DNA of 39,740 nt from assembly GCA_018673215.1 (NCBI GenBank), contig JABHDE010000002.1:1-39740 (forward strand), read 5' to 3'. The translations under genes were made by a program, and so were the position numbers. This DNA comes from Formosa sp. (GTDB taxonomy: Bacteria > Bacteroidota > Bacteroidia > Flavobacteriales > Flavobacteriaceae). This document shows, piece by piece, positions 16,192 to 24,144 of this stretch. The notes under the pieces were generated by a model, which did no database searches, had not been told where the DNA came from, and worked only from the letters and a program-made list of their open reading frames with translations. The stretch's first letter is position 1. Each line of letters starts with the position of its first letter.

Positions 16192-17421
16192 CTAGTCGTC
16201 TCTAAGTGCTATAATAGGTTTAATTTTTGATGCTTTTTTGGCAGGTACGTACCCGGCTAAACTTCCAGCGCCTATCAGTATCAGGGTCGCAGACACTACA
16301 AGGGTCGTACTGACTGAAGGGTTTGTAATAAAGTACGTTTTCAAACTTGGACCCACCAATTCTAAAATCCCAACACCAAACAAAAGTCCAAAATAGCCAG
16401 CAATCGTTGTTATAAAAATTGATTCAATCAAAATAATGGCTACTATAGACTTGGGAGAAGCGCCTAAGGCTTTTCGAATTCCGATTTCTTTGGTCCGCTC
16501 CTTAACTATAAAGATCATGATGTTACTAATTCCTACAATTCCTGCTATCAGAGTCCCCATTCCAATAATTAAGATAAGAATCCCAAGAACAGAAGTCATT
16601 TGTGTAATGCCTTTATTTTGCATGGCCATATTAAAAACACGGACCGCACGTTGATCGTTAGATGCTACTAAAAATCTTTCTTTTAATTTTTTCTCTAAAT
16701 CCAGTCCAAAGTCTATGGCCTGATCATAATTTAAGTCAGGCTTATAAGTAAGATTGATTTGATCGACATAATCATTATTGCCATAAACTTGCTGTGCCGT
16801 AGAGAGTGGCATATAAAGCAAACGCTCTTCGTCATCGTCACCATCATCTGCAAAAACTCCTACCACCTTGTAAGGAATCCCACTTAAATTGATATGCTTG
16901 CCTAGAGGGTCTACTTTTAAAAATAAATCTTCTTTAACCAATTGGCCAATAACCACCACTTTGGTTTTGATATCTATATCGCGTTGATTGATATATCGGC
17001 CTTGAAAAACTTTTGTTTTCTCTAAATATTGATGATCAGGATGTACTGCTCTTAGAGAATAATTGTTTTTTTCATTTCTGAATGAAGCGTTCACATTTTT
17101 ATAAATCCTAGAAGTAATGAATTCTACATTGTCATCAAAATCGGTTTTGATGTAATCATAATCCTCATTTTTAAACTGTATGCGCCGTCCAGCTTGCATC
17201 CCTTTATGAGCTTTAGTGGTTGTTCCTGAGCGGATAAACATGGCATTAGCAGCATCGTCCACAAAAGCTTCTGCAAACGTATTGTTTAGTCCATTAGCAA
17301 GTCCAAATAATATTGTAAACAACAAAATAGCAAAGGTCACCGTAAATCCGGACAGTAAACTTCTTGTTCGGTTTTTATTGATGCTTTGAAATATTTCGCG
17401 CCAAAGATCTATATCAAACAT
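16192..17421 (-). CDS. MacB-like ABC transporter permease (first of two)
   Basis: A 409-residue paralogue of the next gene with the same layout: an N-terminal helix (about 23-45), a periplasmic MacB_PCD domain, three C-terminal helices, the coupling loop K-E-R-T-K-E-I-G-I-R-K-A-L-G-A-S, and a K-P-I-I-A-L-R-D-D end. Its start overlaps the ATPase stop by 8 bases, indicating translational coupling. Unlike E. coli MacB the ATPase is a separate polypeptide, as is common in Bacteroidota. The substrate is unknown; MacB-type pumps move macrolides, peptides, lipoproteins or toxins. Confidence 0.92.
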   Translation of the reverse strand: MFDIDLWREIFQSINKNRTRSLLSGFTVTFAILLFTILFGLANGLNNTFAEAFVDDAANAMFIRSGTTTKAHKGMQAGRRIQFKNEDYDYIKTDFDDNVEFITSRIYKNVNASFRNEKNNYSLRAVHPDHQYLEKTKVFQGRYINQRDIDIKTKVVVIGQLVKEDLFLKVDPLGKHINLSGIPYKVVGVFADDGDDDEERLLYMPLSTAQQVYGNNDYVDQINLTYKPDLNYDQAIDFGLDLEKKLKERFLVASNDQRAVRVFNMAMQNKGITQMTSVLGILILIIGMGTLIAGIVGISNIMIFIVKERTKEIGIRKALGASPKSIVAIILIESIFITTIAGYFGLLFGVGILELVGPSLKTYFITNPSVSTTLVVSATLILIGAGSLAGYVPAKKASKIKPIIALRDD

Positions 17422-18115
17422 TTGATTTTGCTCTAACTTGAGTTACTTTTTTGTCTTCCATTATGATTCCGTCTCGCAAGCGGACAATTCGTTTGCACAT
17501 CGCAGCAATGTCTTCTTCGTGAGTAACGATTAAAATCGTTTTACCTTCGTTATTTAGTTGTTGTAAGAATGCCATGATATCATAAGAGGTAGTTGTATCT
17601 AATGCACCTGTAGGTTCATCCGCTAAAATTAGTTTTGGGTCGGATGCTAAAGCGCGTGCTATAGCGACTCGTTGTTTTTGTCCTCCTGACAGTTCACTTG
17701 GCAAATGTGTTTCCCAATCTAAAAGTCCTACTTTCTCGAGATGGAAGCGAGCTTTTTCTTGACGTTCTTTGCGTTTGAGACCTTGGTAATACAAAGGTAA
17801 GGCTACATTTTCTAGAGCATTTTTGTAATTGATAAGGTTAAACGATTGAAAAATAAAGCCTAAAAATTTATTGCGATAAATAGCGGCTTTCTTTTCGGTC
17901 AAATTTTTGATAGGAACTTGATCTAATATATAGGCGCCTTCATCTGCTTCGTCCAACATCCCAATGATATTCAGAAGCGTTGATTTTCCAGACCCAGAAG
18001 ATCCCATAATAGCTACCATTTCTCCTTGGGCTACAGAAAGGTCAATCCCTTTTAGAACGTGCAAACTGGAATCACCTATGGCATAGGATTTATGAAGCTG
18101 CTTAATTTCTAACAT
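17414..18115 (-). CDS. ABC transporter ATP-binding protein (MacB/LolD type)
   Basis: A 233-residue nucleotide-binding subunit with a Walker A at 38-46 (G-S-S-G-S-G-K-S-T), a Q-loop at about 90, the signature L-S-G-G-Q at 142-146, Walker B with D-E-P-T-G at 166-170, and the H-loop H199. The D-E-P-T-G-A-L-D and F-Q-S-F-N-L-I combination marks the LolD/MacB/FtsE-type group that works with FtsX-like permeases. It is the first gene of a transcript with two permeases, a MacA-like adaptor, a TolC and tsaB. Confidence 0.94.
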   Translation of the reverse strand: MLEIKQLHKSYAIGDSSLHVLKGIDLSVAQGEMVAIMGSSGSGKSTLLNIIGMLDEADEGAYILDQVPIKNLTEKKAAIYRNKFLGFIFQSFNLINYKNALENVALPLYYQGLKRKERQEKARFHLEKVGLLDWETHLPSELSGGQKQRVAIARALASDPKLILADEPTGALDTTTSYDIMAFLQQLNNEGKTILIVTHEEDIAAMCKRIVRLRDGIIMEDKKVTQVRAKSNV

Positions 18116-18165
18116 AACTTGATAAGGTTCGTTGATTAAAAAATACTAACCACTAATAAGACGGC

Positions 18166-18173
18166 CAAAGTTA
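18166..18173 (-). promoter_or_regulatory. Candidate -7 box of the MacAB-TolC-like operon
   Basis: Minus-strand TAACTTTG fits TAnnTTTG, 50 bases before the ATPase ATG at 18115. The ACAC-N4-GTGT inverted repeat at 18183-18194 falls in the expected spacer between the -7 and -33 elements, a good place for a repressor site. Confidence 0.45.
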
Positions 18174-18222
18174 CATTTTGTTACACTTATGTGTTTAAAA
18201 AAAGTGTTAAAAATTAATTGAG

Positions 18223-18238
18223 TTTTATTGCAATAAAA
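18223..18238. repeat. Perfect 16-base palindrome between the ABC operon and the XRE gene
   Basis: TTTTATTG followed directly by its reverse complement CAATAAAA. It lies about 50 bases upstream of the proposed ABC-operon -7 box and about 270 bases upstream of the XRE start. It could bind a dimeric regulator; in AT-rich DNA a chance palindrome is also possible. Confidence 0.5.
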
Positions 18239-18505
18239 ATTAAGTTTAAAATTATTTTATTCATCTAAAAATATGTGTTTTGAGTAAAAACTTATACTTA
18301 GATTTCACTAATTTGAAGTATAGTCCAATAAACATGAAAAAAGCACATTTAAGAGGTAAATTTTTTTAATAAAAATATGTAAATTAATCATATAATTTGT
18401 AATATTGATTGGATTGAGCCCTGTTTTAGTATGATTCGACATCATGAATTGTACTAAATTTTAATTTTTATATAACCGTTTAATTCTAACTAACTATCAA
18501 ATTCT

Positions 18506-18748
18506 GTGGGAAATTTCAAAGAAAAAAATGATGTAATCTTGAAATCATTGGGCTATCATTTAAGAATAATTCGTCAAGAAAAGCAATTACGTCAAAAAAC
18601 TATTGCTAAACTATGTGACATGGATAGCGGAAGTTACTCTAATATAGAAAATGGGAAGCGTAACATTACTATCCTAACATTGTTTAAAATCTCTAAAGTT
18701 CTTAATGTTTCTATGTCTGAACTGATGAGTTTTAAGTTAAAGAAGTAA
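18506..18748 (+). CDS. XRE family helix-turn-helix regulator
   Basis: An 80-residue protein that is almost entirely one HTH_3/Cro-C1 domain: L-G-Y-H-L-R-I-I-R-Q-E-K, then Q-K-T-I-A-K-L-C-D-M-D-S-G-S-Y-S-N-I-E-N-G-K-R (helices 2 and 3, about 35-57), then L-F-K-I-S-K-V-L-N-V-S-M-S-E-L. The only reasonable start is a GTG at 18506, since the next in-frame Met lies inside the recognition helix region. It has no effector domain. It is divergent from the MacAB-like operon and converges with the oxidase genes 2 bases away. What it regulates is unknown; itself or the divergent operon are the first candidates. Confidence 0.85.
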   Translation: MGNFKEKNDVILKSLGYHLRIIRQEKQLRQKTIAKLCDMDSGSYSNIENGKRNITILTLFKISKVLNVSMSELMSFKLKK

Positions 18749-18750
18749 AT

Positions 18751-18966
18751 TTACTTGGAACTTCGTAAATAACGGTACAAAAAGATGGCCACCCCTCCAA
18801 TTAAAATGTAAGGGAATATCATTAGATAAATAATCCCGTTGTTGACTCCTTTAGCAGTTTCTTGACCAACCTCGCTTTCTAATACGGCTCTACACATTGC
18901 GCATTGTGCATTCACACTTGCATATTGTAAAACGAAAACCAATATAAAGACCGCTCTTCTCTTCAT
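18751..18966 (-). CDS. Small CxxC membrane protein of the oxidase locus
   Basis: A 71-residue protein with an N-terminal signal or membrane segment (about 5-18, then V-N-A-Q), a C-A-M-C motif (residues 22-25) just after it, a short polar stretch, and a second hydrophobic helix (about 45-64) ending in basic residues. The CxxC should face the periplasm and could be a redox or metal site. It starts 3 bases after the DUF420 stop in the SCO-DUF420 transcript, which suggests a part in oxidase assembly. I know no characterised homologue. Confidence 0.75.
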   Translation of the reverse strand: MKRRAVFILVFVLQYASVNAQCAMCRAVLESEVGQETAKGVNNGIIYLMIFPYILIGGVAIFLYRYLRSSK

Positions 18967-18969
18967 CTT

Positions 18970-19545
18970 TTAAACATAGTAAGGTGATATCATAAGATAT
19001 ACAACTACACCCGTTACAGCAACATATAGCCAGATTGGGAAAGCGAACTTAACTATTTTTTTATGTAACTCGTACTTTTCGAGTTTAGCTCTAACGTAGC
19101 TTATTAGAACCAGTGGAATTACGATAATAGAAAGTAGAATATGTGATAACAATATAAATTGATACACATAAAGGGACGCTCCCAGCTTAGCCGCTTCAAT
19201 TTCAGACCTAATACCATCAGAATTTATATCTCCAAATTTTGTAGAATCACTAGTCATATGATACGCTATATACATTACTAAAAACAATAACGAACAAGCT
19301 ATAGCCGTTTTCATTAAATTCTCATGCAATACTATTTTTTTATTTTTAATAGCCACTAGTGCCATTACCAATAAAATAGCAGTAATTCCATTAATAGAAG
19401 CGTAAATAGGTGGTAGAAATGATAGAGGTTCTACATTTGGTAAGCGCACCATAAAGAGAAGCGCGACGACAACAGGAATCGCTACAGAAACGATATTAAT
19501 CCACAGTTGGTATTTTTTTTCGGTTGATTGTAATTGGTTATTCAT
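18970..19545 (-). CDS. DUF420 family membrane protein
   Basis: A 191-residue integral membrane protein with about five transmembrane helices (about 13-30, 44-62, 79-97, 125-148, 166-188). The H residues in Y-I-A-Y-H-M-T-S-D and L-L-S-H-I-L-L-S are typical of DUF420, a family repeatedly found beside SCO and heme-copper oxidase genes (CtaM-like). Its start overlaps the SCO stop by 8 bases. A role in oxidase maturation is inferred from context and from related proteins in other bacteria. Confidence 0.88.
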   Translation of the reverse strand: MNNQLQSTEKKYQLWINIVSVAIPVVVALLFMVRLPNVEPLSFLPPIYASINGITAILLVMALVAIKNKKIVLHENLMKTAIACSLLFLVMYIAYHMTSDSTKFGDINSDGIRSEIEAAKLGASLYVYQFILLSHILLSIIVIPLVLISYVRAKLEKYELHKKIVKFAFPIWLYVAVTGVVVYLMISPYYV

Positions 19546-20284
19546 TTTCTAATAATTTTAAAATATCTTCCTTAAGGGCACTAATATCTTCCATTTCGCC
19601 ATCTTCATCAAATTGTTCTTCCTGGCTAATGATTCCTTTGTAATAGATTTTTGGATTCCCAAATGCATCTGTTCGAGAACGAATGTATCCTTCTTTATCG
19701 ATTAGCGCAAAATTGCCAGAATGTTCAAAGCCGCCATCGGCTCCTTCAACCTCTGCAGCATACAGATTAAACCCTGTTTTTGCTAAATTATAAATTGCAT
19801 CTGTATCCCCCGTCATAAAATGCCAATTTGGATTGGTTACCCCATAATTATCGGCATAGGATTTCAAAACTTCTTGAGTGTCATATTCAGGATTAATTGT
19901 AAAGGAGGCAATTCCAAAATCAGGTTGGTCAGGAAAAGTATTTTGAATGTCTACCAGATTTCTATTCATTTTTGGACAAATGGTAGGACAGGTTGAAAAA
20001 AAGAATTCAACAAGATATACTTTACCATGGTAATCTTGATTAGAAATCAGATCTCCATTTTGATTTATAAAACTAAAAGGCATTACTTTTTTGGCTTCTC
20101 CATTAATCATAAGATAGGATAAGGGAGTCTTATCAGAAACCGTCATTTGAAGGTCTTTACTTCGACTTTCAGAACGTGTGATATCGTCGTTTTGTATCCG
20201 ATCGATAATTTTGGGAACGACAATGATTCCAAAAATTAGAATGATAAACGAAACTCCTACATATGAATAACTAGTTTTTTTCAT
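19538..20284 (-). CDS. SCO family copper chaperone
   Basis: A thioredoxin-fold protein that delivers copper to the CuA site of cytochrome oxidase subunit II or reduces its cysteines. It has 248 residues with one N-terminal membrane anchor (about 7-24) and a periplasmic SCO domain. The copper ligands are present: C99 and C103 in S-T-C-P-T-I-C-P-K, and the distal H188 in G-F-E-H-S-G-N. The F-A-L-I-D-K-E-G strand follows. Its start overlaps the upstream gene, itself SCO-like, by 14 bases. Confidence 0.94.
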   Translation of the reverse strand: MKKTSYSYVGVSFIILIFGIIVVPKIIDRIQNDDITRSESRSKDLQMTVSDKTPLSYLMINGEAKKVMPFSFINQNGDLISNQDYHGKVYLVEFFFSTCPTICPKMNRNLVDIQNTFPDQPDFGIASFTINPEYDTQEVLKSYADNYGVTNPNWHFMTGDTDAIYNLAKTGFNLYAAEVEGADGGFEHSGNFALIDKEGYIRSRTDAFGNPKIYYKGIISQEEQFDEDGEMEDISALKEDILKLLENE

Positions 20285-20990
20285 TTCCTTTTAAATCGTC
20301 TGCTCTACGGCTTGTAGAATTAAAATTACCTTTGCGTTTTTGACGGTATTCAGTAAACAAAACGCGCATGTCTTCACTCATTTTATTTTTAAGAATGGAA
20401 ACTTCTAGACAATCGTAAGAACTCAAGCCATATAAAGCTACTTTGTTTTTTATTTGGTCTTTATCTCGATCGTCTAATCGCCCTCTTTGTTGGCGTTCTT
20501 TATCAATAATAAAAACCTCTGATGTTCTTAAATTTGTATCTAAAACTGTTGAAATTTTGAGAGATTGATGAGCTTTTAAAATAGCGTCATCTGATCCAAA
20601 TGCAAATGTCCAGTACTCCAAAAACTCATATTGATTGAGTTCTTTTTCTAACAATTCAACTTGCGATTTTACAGCTTCAGGAACCAATATAACAATTTGA
20701 AAGCGTTTAAAACCCCGAAACTTATCATAGACCAATTCCTTTAAGTTCAATGCTAGGATCGCATCTTCTACAGGAGTTTTTCCTAAAAAACCTAGCACTG
20801 TCAACTTGTTTTCTAGCTGAACGGACTCTCCATTTTTGTTTACAAAATTAGAGAGTTCAGGAATGTCTTTCTTAATAATATCCAAGGTCTTATAATTGTG
20901 TTTTGAAGGATATAAAAACAACAAAAATAAAACAGGTAAAAAAAACAGTACTATAAGTACAAATGGGTTTTTTAAATTGGACATTTTCAT
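20271..20990 (-). CDS. Degenerate SCO-like membrane-anchored protein lacking copper ligands
   Basis: A 239-residue protein with an N-terminal membrane anchor (about 9-27) and a periplasmic domain I read as a divergent SCO/thioredoxin fold. By-eye matches to the neighbouring SCO are L-G-F-L-G-K against V-E-F-F-F-S, W-T-F-A-F-G-S-D-D-A-I (127-137) against W-H-F-M-T-G-D-T-D-A-I, and V-F-I-I-D-K-E...R-G-R-L-D (159-173) against F-A-L-I-D-K-E...R-S-R-T-D. The C-x3-C is replaced by K-T-P-V-E-D, and no His sits before the I-I-D-K-E strand. The only cysteine is C194, beyond the fold. ATGs at 20990 or 20984 are both possible. The homology claim is an inference. Confidence 0.65.
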   Translation of the reverse strand: MKMSNLKNPFVLIVLFFLPVLFLLFLYPSKHNYKTLDIIKKDIPELSNFVNKNGESVQLENKLTVLGFLGKTPVEDAILALNLKELVYDKFRGFKRFQIVILVPEAVKSQVELLEKELNQYEFLEYWTFAFGSDDAILKAHQSLKISTVLDTNLRTSEVFIIDKERQQRGRLDDRDKDQIKNKVALYGLSSYDCLEVSILKNKMSEDMRVLFTEYRQKRKGNFNSTSRRADDLKGNEKN

Positions 20991-20997
20991 AAGGCAA

Positions 20998-21030
20998 AAA
21001 TAAAAAAGACGGCTTAAATAAGCCGCCTTT
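20998..21030 (-). terminator. Terminator after the cytochrome oxidase subunit IV gene
   Basis: The arms GACGGCTT (21008-21015) and AAGCCGCC (21020-21027) form an 8-bp stem with one wobble and a 4-base loop. On the minus strand it is followed by a run of T. It ends the ctaB-subunit III-subunit IV transcript directly before the SCO-like gene, which must rely on read-through or a nearby promoter. Confidence 0.75.
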
Positions 21031-21055
21031 CAAATGTTAATATTAAACTATTTTT

Positions 21056-21499
21056 TTAAAAATCGCGTTTCACGTATCCATTGGTGTATACAGATTCTAT
21101 ATATCCACCCTCTTGTAATAAAATAAATACAAGGTAACATATAAGAAAAATAACCGTCCAAGCGACTAATCTTCTGAGAGATTTTGTTTCATCACGCATG
21201 TGCATAAAATCCCAAGTAATATAATAGGCCTTGACAATGGTAAGTACTATAAATATCAAGTTGAGGCTTTTCATGTAAATGAAACTTGAAAATACAATAT
21301 TTCCTAACAGTGCTCCAAATCCGCCCTCAAAAGGTGTCATTGATGGCGTCATTAAATAAGCTGGCTTGTAAATACCTAATACTACCTCTACTGCTGTGAT
21401 GATGGAAAGCAGTAGAAGAACTCCCCATATTTTTTGTGTATTGGACTTAAACTTAATTAAGCCTCTAAAAATTTCTAACTTGTGTGCGTGTGCTCCCAT
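21056..21499 (-). CDS. Cytochrome c oxidase subunit IV (caa3 type)
   Basis: A 147-residue small membrane subunit with three transmembrane helices (about 24-44, 67-92, 109-129). A conserved D-F-M-H-M-R-D-E patch lies between helices 2 and 3, as in prokaryotic COX4 proteins of the caa3 type. It follows the second subunit III by 19 bases and is followed by a terminator, so it is the last structural subunit of this transcript. It has no catalytic residues; the family role is oxidase stability. Confidence 0.85.
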   Translation of the reverse strand: MGAHAHKLEIFRGLIKFKSNTQKIWGVLLLLSIITAVEVVLGIYKPAYLMTPSMTPFEGGFGALLGNIVFSSFIYMKSLNLIFIVLTIVKAYYITWDFMHMRDETKSLRRLVAWTVIFLICYLVFILLQEGGYIESVYTNGYVKRDF

Positions 21500-21518
21500 T
21501 ATAAAAAAATATGTGCGG

Positions 21519-22520
21519 TTAAACTAGGTAGAAGAATGTAAATACGAATACCCAAACTAAATCTACAAAATGCCAATAAAGACCTACCTTTTCTACCATT
21601 TCATAATTTTTGCGACGTTCGTAGGTCCCAATAATTACATTAAAAAAGATGATGATATTTAAAACCACTCCTGATAATACGTGAAAACCATGGAATCCTG
21701 TGATAAAGAAAAAGAAATCTGCAAACAAAGGAGTTCCATATTCATTGACCTCCAAATTTGCCCCTTTTACATAGCGTTTTCCATTGTTTTTAACTTGTTC
21801 TAAAGATGCTGCTCTTGATAGCACTGTCTTTTCACCATCCTCGTTAATGGTTTGAGTTCTTACCAAAACATTTGGATGTGACTCTAAACCGTGAAAAACA
21901 TCGTCTATAGAAAAGGCCGGTAAAGCGCCTTCATCGACAAACCAAAGCCCGTTTTTATTTTCGTGTTGAGTACGATCTGTATGAGATGCTGTTGTGAAAT
22001 CTTCTACAGCAATGCGTTTAAAAACTTCTTCGCCTTCAATTGTTTTATATGTTCCAAACTGTAGGATATTGCCCCCTTTGGTTTGAACGGCTCCATAATC
22101 TCCTTGAATAAATGTTGCCCATTCCCATGCTTGTGACCCTACAAAAATAGCCCCTCCAATAATGGTAAAAAACATATACCAGATGACTTTATTTTTTTTC
22201 ATTTGATGCCCGGCATCTACAGCCAATACCATAGTTACAGAAGACATAATCAAAACAAAAGTCATGAATGCAACGTAAATCATTGGAAGTTCTTGACCAT
22301 GTAAAAAAGGAACGTGTGTAAAAACCTCATCGGCAATTGGCCAATAATCAATAAACTTAAATCTTGAAAATCCATAGGCTGCTAAAAAGCCTGAAAAGGT
22401 TAATGCATCAGAAACAATGAAAAACCACATCATCATTTTACCATAACTTGACTTTAGAGGCTGATTCCCTCCGCCCCAGGTTTTTCCTTCTGTTCCGTTG
22501 CTAACTACTGTAGAGTTCAT
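21519..22520 (-). CDS. Cytochrome c oxidase subunit III with large insert
   Basis: A 333-residue heme-copper oxidase subunit III. The first four helices cover about 28-155: W-F-F-I-V-S-D-A-L-T-F, then the M-I-Y-V-A-F-M-T-F-V-L region, then W-A-T-F-I. The last helices follow F-F-F-I-T-G-F-H-G-F-H-V-L-S-G-V (about 270-285) and end in W-H-F-V-D-L-V-W-V-F-V-F. Between about 145 and 265 lies a hydrophilic insert of about 120 residues absent from ordinary subunit III proteins (compare its 193-residue neighbour). It is probably periplasmic. Subunit III does not bind heme but stabilises the oxidase and its oxygen path. Confidence 0.88.
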   Translation of the reverse strand: MNSTVVSNGTEGKTWGGGNQPLKSSYGKMMMWFFIVSDALTFSGFLAAYGFSRFKFIDYWPIADEVFTHVPFLHGQELPMIYVAFMTFVLIMSSVTMVLAVDAGHQMKKNKVIWYMFFTIIGGAIFVGSQAWEWATFIQGDYGAVQTKGGNILQFGTYKTIEGEEVFKRIAVEDFTTASHTDRTQHENKNGLWFVDEGALPAFSIDDVFHGLESHPNVLVRTQTINEDGEKTVLSRAASLEQVKNNGKRYVKGANLEVNEYGTPLFADFFFFITGFHGFHVLSGVVLNIIIFFNVIIGTYERRKNYEMVEKVGLYWHFVDLVWVFVFTFFYLV

Positions 22521-22562
22521 AACTGCAATTTATTTTGAGTTGTGCAAAAATAAGAATTTTAT

Positions 22563-23144
22563 TTAGTTAAAGAAATATAAAAAGAAAAAGAGATATACCC
22601 ATAAAATATCTACAAAATGCCAAAATGTAGAAGCAAGGTCAAATCCAAGGGTGTTTTCTGATGAATATTTTTTATTTAATTGATTTATAGTAACCACAAT
22701 GAGGCATACAATTCCCGCTAAAACGTGTACAATATGGACCACTGCGATGATATATACATAAGACATGGTAATATTACTTGTAGGGCCCGTAAAATTATAT
22801 CCTGAAGCAATGATTTGATTGAACCCTAAAATTTGAGAATATATAAAGGCAATTCCAAGAACTAATACTCCAATAAGAAGTGAGGTTGTCGTTATTGCCT
22901 GATTCTTTTTTAAAGCTTGCTTGGCAGCGTATAAAAATATACTGCTGAGAAAAATAATCATCGTACTGTAAATAAAAGAATTTGGCAATACAAAATCGGA
23001 CAGCCAATCTTCCCGAGTACTGCTCACAATAAAGGCACTTGTAAGTCCAGCAAAAGACATGATTAAGGAAATAATTCCAAACCACAACATCATTTTTTTT
23101 GCACGGCTTTGTTTGTCTTGAGCAGATCCTTGTGTTAAATCCAT
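22563..23144 (-). CDS. Cytochrome c oxidase subunit III (short form)
   Basis: A 193-residue subunit III with five transmembrane helices (about 18-40, 54-72, 84-108, 126-150, 170-192) and the conserved closing W-H-F-V-D-I-L-W-V-Y-L-F. It lacks the insert of the downstream paralogue. Its start overlaps the ctaB stop by 10 bases, so the two are translationally coupled. Having both forms in tandem suggests a split or heteromeric subunit III. Catalytic subunits I and II are not in this window. Confidence 0.9.
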   Translation of the reverse strand: MDLTQGSAQDKQSRAKKMMLWFGIISLIMSFAGLTSAFIVSSTREDWLSDFVLPNSFIYSTMIIFLSSIFLYAAKQALKKNQAITTTSLLIGVLVLGIAFIYSQILGFNQIIASGYNFTGPTSNITMSYVYIIAVVHIVHVLAGIVCLIVVTINQLNKKYSSENTLGFDLASTFWHFVDILWVYLFFFLYFFN

Positions 23145-24040
23145 AGTCTAATAAATTTATCTAAAACGTAAATAATTTGAATTAATGTAATGTAAACAAC
23201 ACTCGACAACATCAATTGTCGTGCAGCTTTATCCGTTTGGTTTTTAAACAGTCTAAATCCGTAATATAAAAACCATAAACCCGCTACAAGTGTCAGAATC
23301 ATGGCAAAAAGGGAAAGCTGAAGCCTGCCTGTGAAACCAATCACGGGTACGATTGAAATAATCACTGTCCAAACGGTGTAAATAATAGCCTGAAGGGCAG
23401 TGCCTTTATCTCTTTTACCTGTTGGCAACATATTAAACCCTGCTTTTTGATAGTCTTCATGCAAAAACCATCCTATAGCCCAAAAGTGTGGGAATTGCCA
23501 AAAAAACTGAAGCATGAACAAAATACCAGCCTCTATACCGAATTTTCCAGTGGCTGCTACCCATCCAAGCATAAAAGGAATCGCCCCAGGAATCGCTCCT
23601 ACAAATACAGAAAGGGGTGTTTTTGTTTTTAAAGGAGTGTATGCACTTGTATATAAACAAATTGAAATGGCGCCAAACATTGCGGTGCGCTCATTGATAC
23701 TATATAAAATGGAAAGCCCAGCTATGGTTAAAATAATAGCCAGAATAAAAGCGAATGTTACAGACATTCTTCCAGAAGGAATAGGTCTGTTTTTGGTACG
23801 GTCCATGAGTGCATCTAAATCGCGCTCTATTATTTGATTAAACACATTAGAAGCCCCTACCATAAAATAACCCCCGATACCTAAGAGAATTAAGGTTTGG
23901 AAATGCACAACTTCTGCTGCTAATAAATACCCTGCTAAAGAAGAAAAAACGACACTAATAGACAAACCCATTTTAGTCACTGACTTAAAGTCGGCTAGGA
24001 ACGTTGTTGCTACAGATGTTGTGTATGAGTGGTTTGACAT
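23135..24040 (-). CDS. ctaB: Protoheme IX farnesyltransferase (heme O synthase)
   Basis: An integral-membrane prenyltransferase that adds a farnesyl group to heme B to give heme O, needed for heme-copper oxidases. The 301-residue protein has about nine helices. The prenyl-diphosphate site N-x-x-x-D-x-x-x-D appears in V-F-N-Q-I-I-E-R-D-L-D-A-L-M-D-R-T-K-N-R-P (about 67-86), and the second loop contains Y-T-P-L-K-T-K-T-P (about 133-141). It is the first gene of the oxidase transcript here, with a -7 box 29 bases upstream. CyoE is the alternative name; ctaB fits the caa3-type context. Confidence 0.94.
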   Translation of the reverse strand: MSNHSYTTSVATTFLADFKSVTKMGLSISVVFSSLAGYLLAAEVVHFQTLILLGIGGYFMVGASNVFNQIIERDLDALMDRTKNRPIPSGRMSVTFAFILAIILTIAGLSILYSINERTAMFGAISICLYTSAYTPLKTKTPLSVFVGAIPGAIPFMLGWVAATGKFGIEAGILFMLQFFWQFPHFWAIGWFLHEDYQKAGFNMLPTGKRDKGTALQAIIYTVWTVIISIVPVIGFTGRLQLSLFAMILTLVAGLWFLYYGFRLFKNQTDKAARQLMLSSVVYITLIQIIYVLDKFIRLWI

Positions 24041-24069
24041 AAAGGTGAAATTTCTTTACATTTCAGCTG

Positions 24070-24077
24070 CAAAGATA
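24070..24077 (-). promoter_or_regulatory. Candidate -7 box of the ctaB-oxidase operon
   Basis: Minus-strand TATCTTTG fits TAnnTTTG and lies 29 bases before the ctaB ATG. The -33 half is weak. Confidence 0.45.
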
Positions 24078-24144
24078 CTTCTAAAATCTATTTTAACCAT
24101 GTAAATATTTGAAATAAATACACTCATTTGGTGCTATTAATTTC

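Larger units (their letters stand above)
18116..18505. other. 390-base gene-poor, AT-rich region between divergent genes
   Basis: This is the only stretch over 300 bases with no convincing gene. It holds the likely promoter of the ABC operon near its left end, an ACAC-N4-GTGT inverted repeat (18183-18194), a 16-base perfect palindrome (18223-18238) and an 11-codon open frame (18333-18368). No RNA gene or mobile-element trace is seen. No clear TAnnTTTG box is found for the XRE gene. Confidence 0.6.

Noticed and set aside
18333-18368. An 11-codon open frame starting M-K-K-A-H-L in the gap before the XRE gene, considered as a leader peptide.
   Set aside because: Too short to support from one sequence; no clear promoter box or attenuator structure goes with it.
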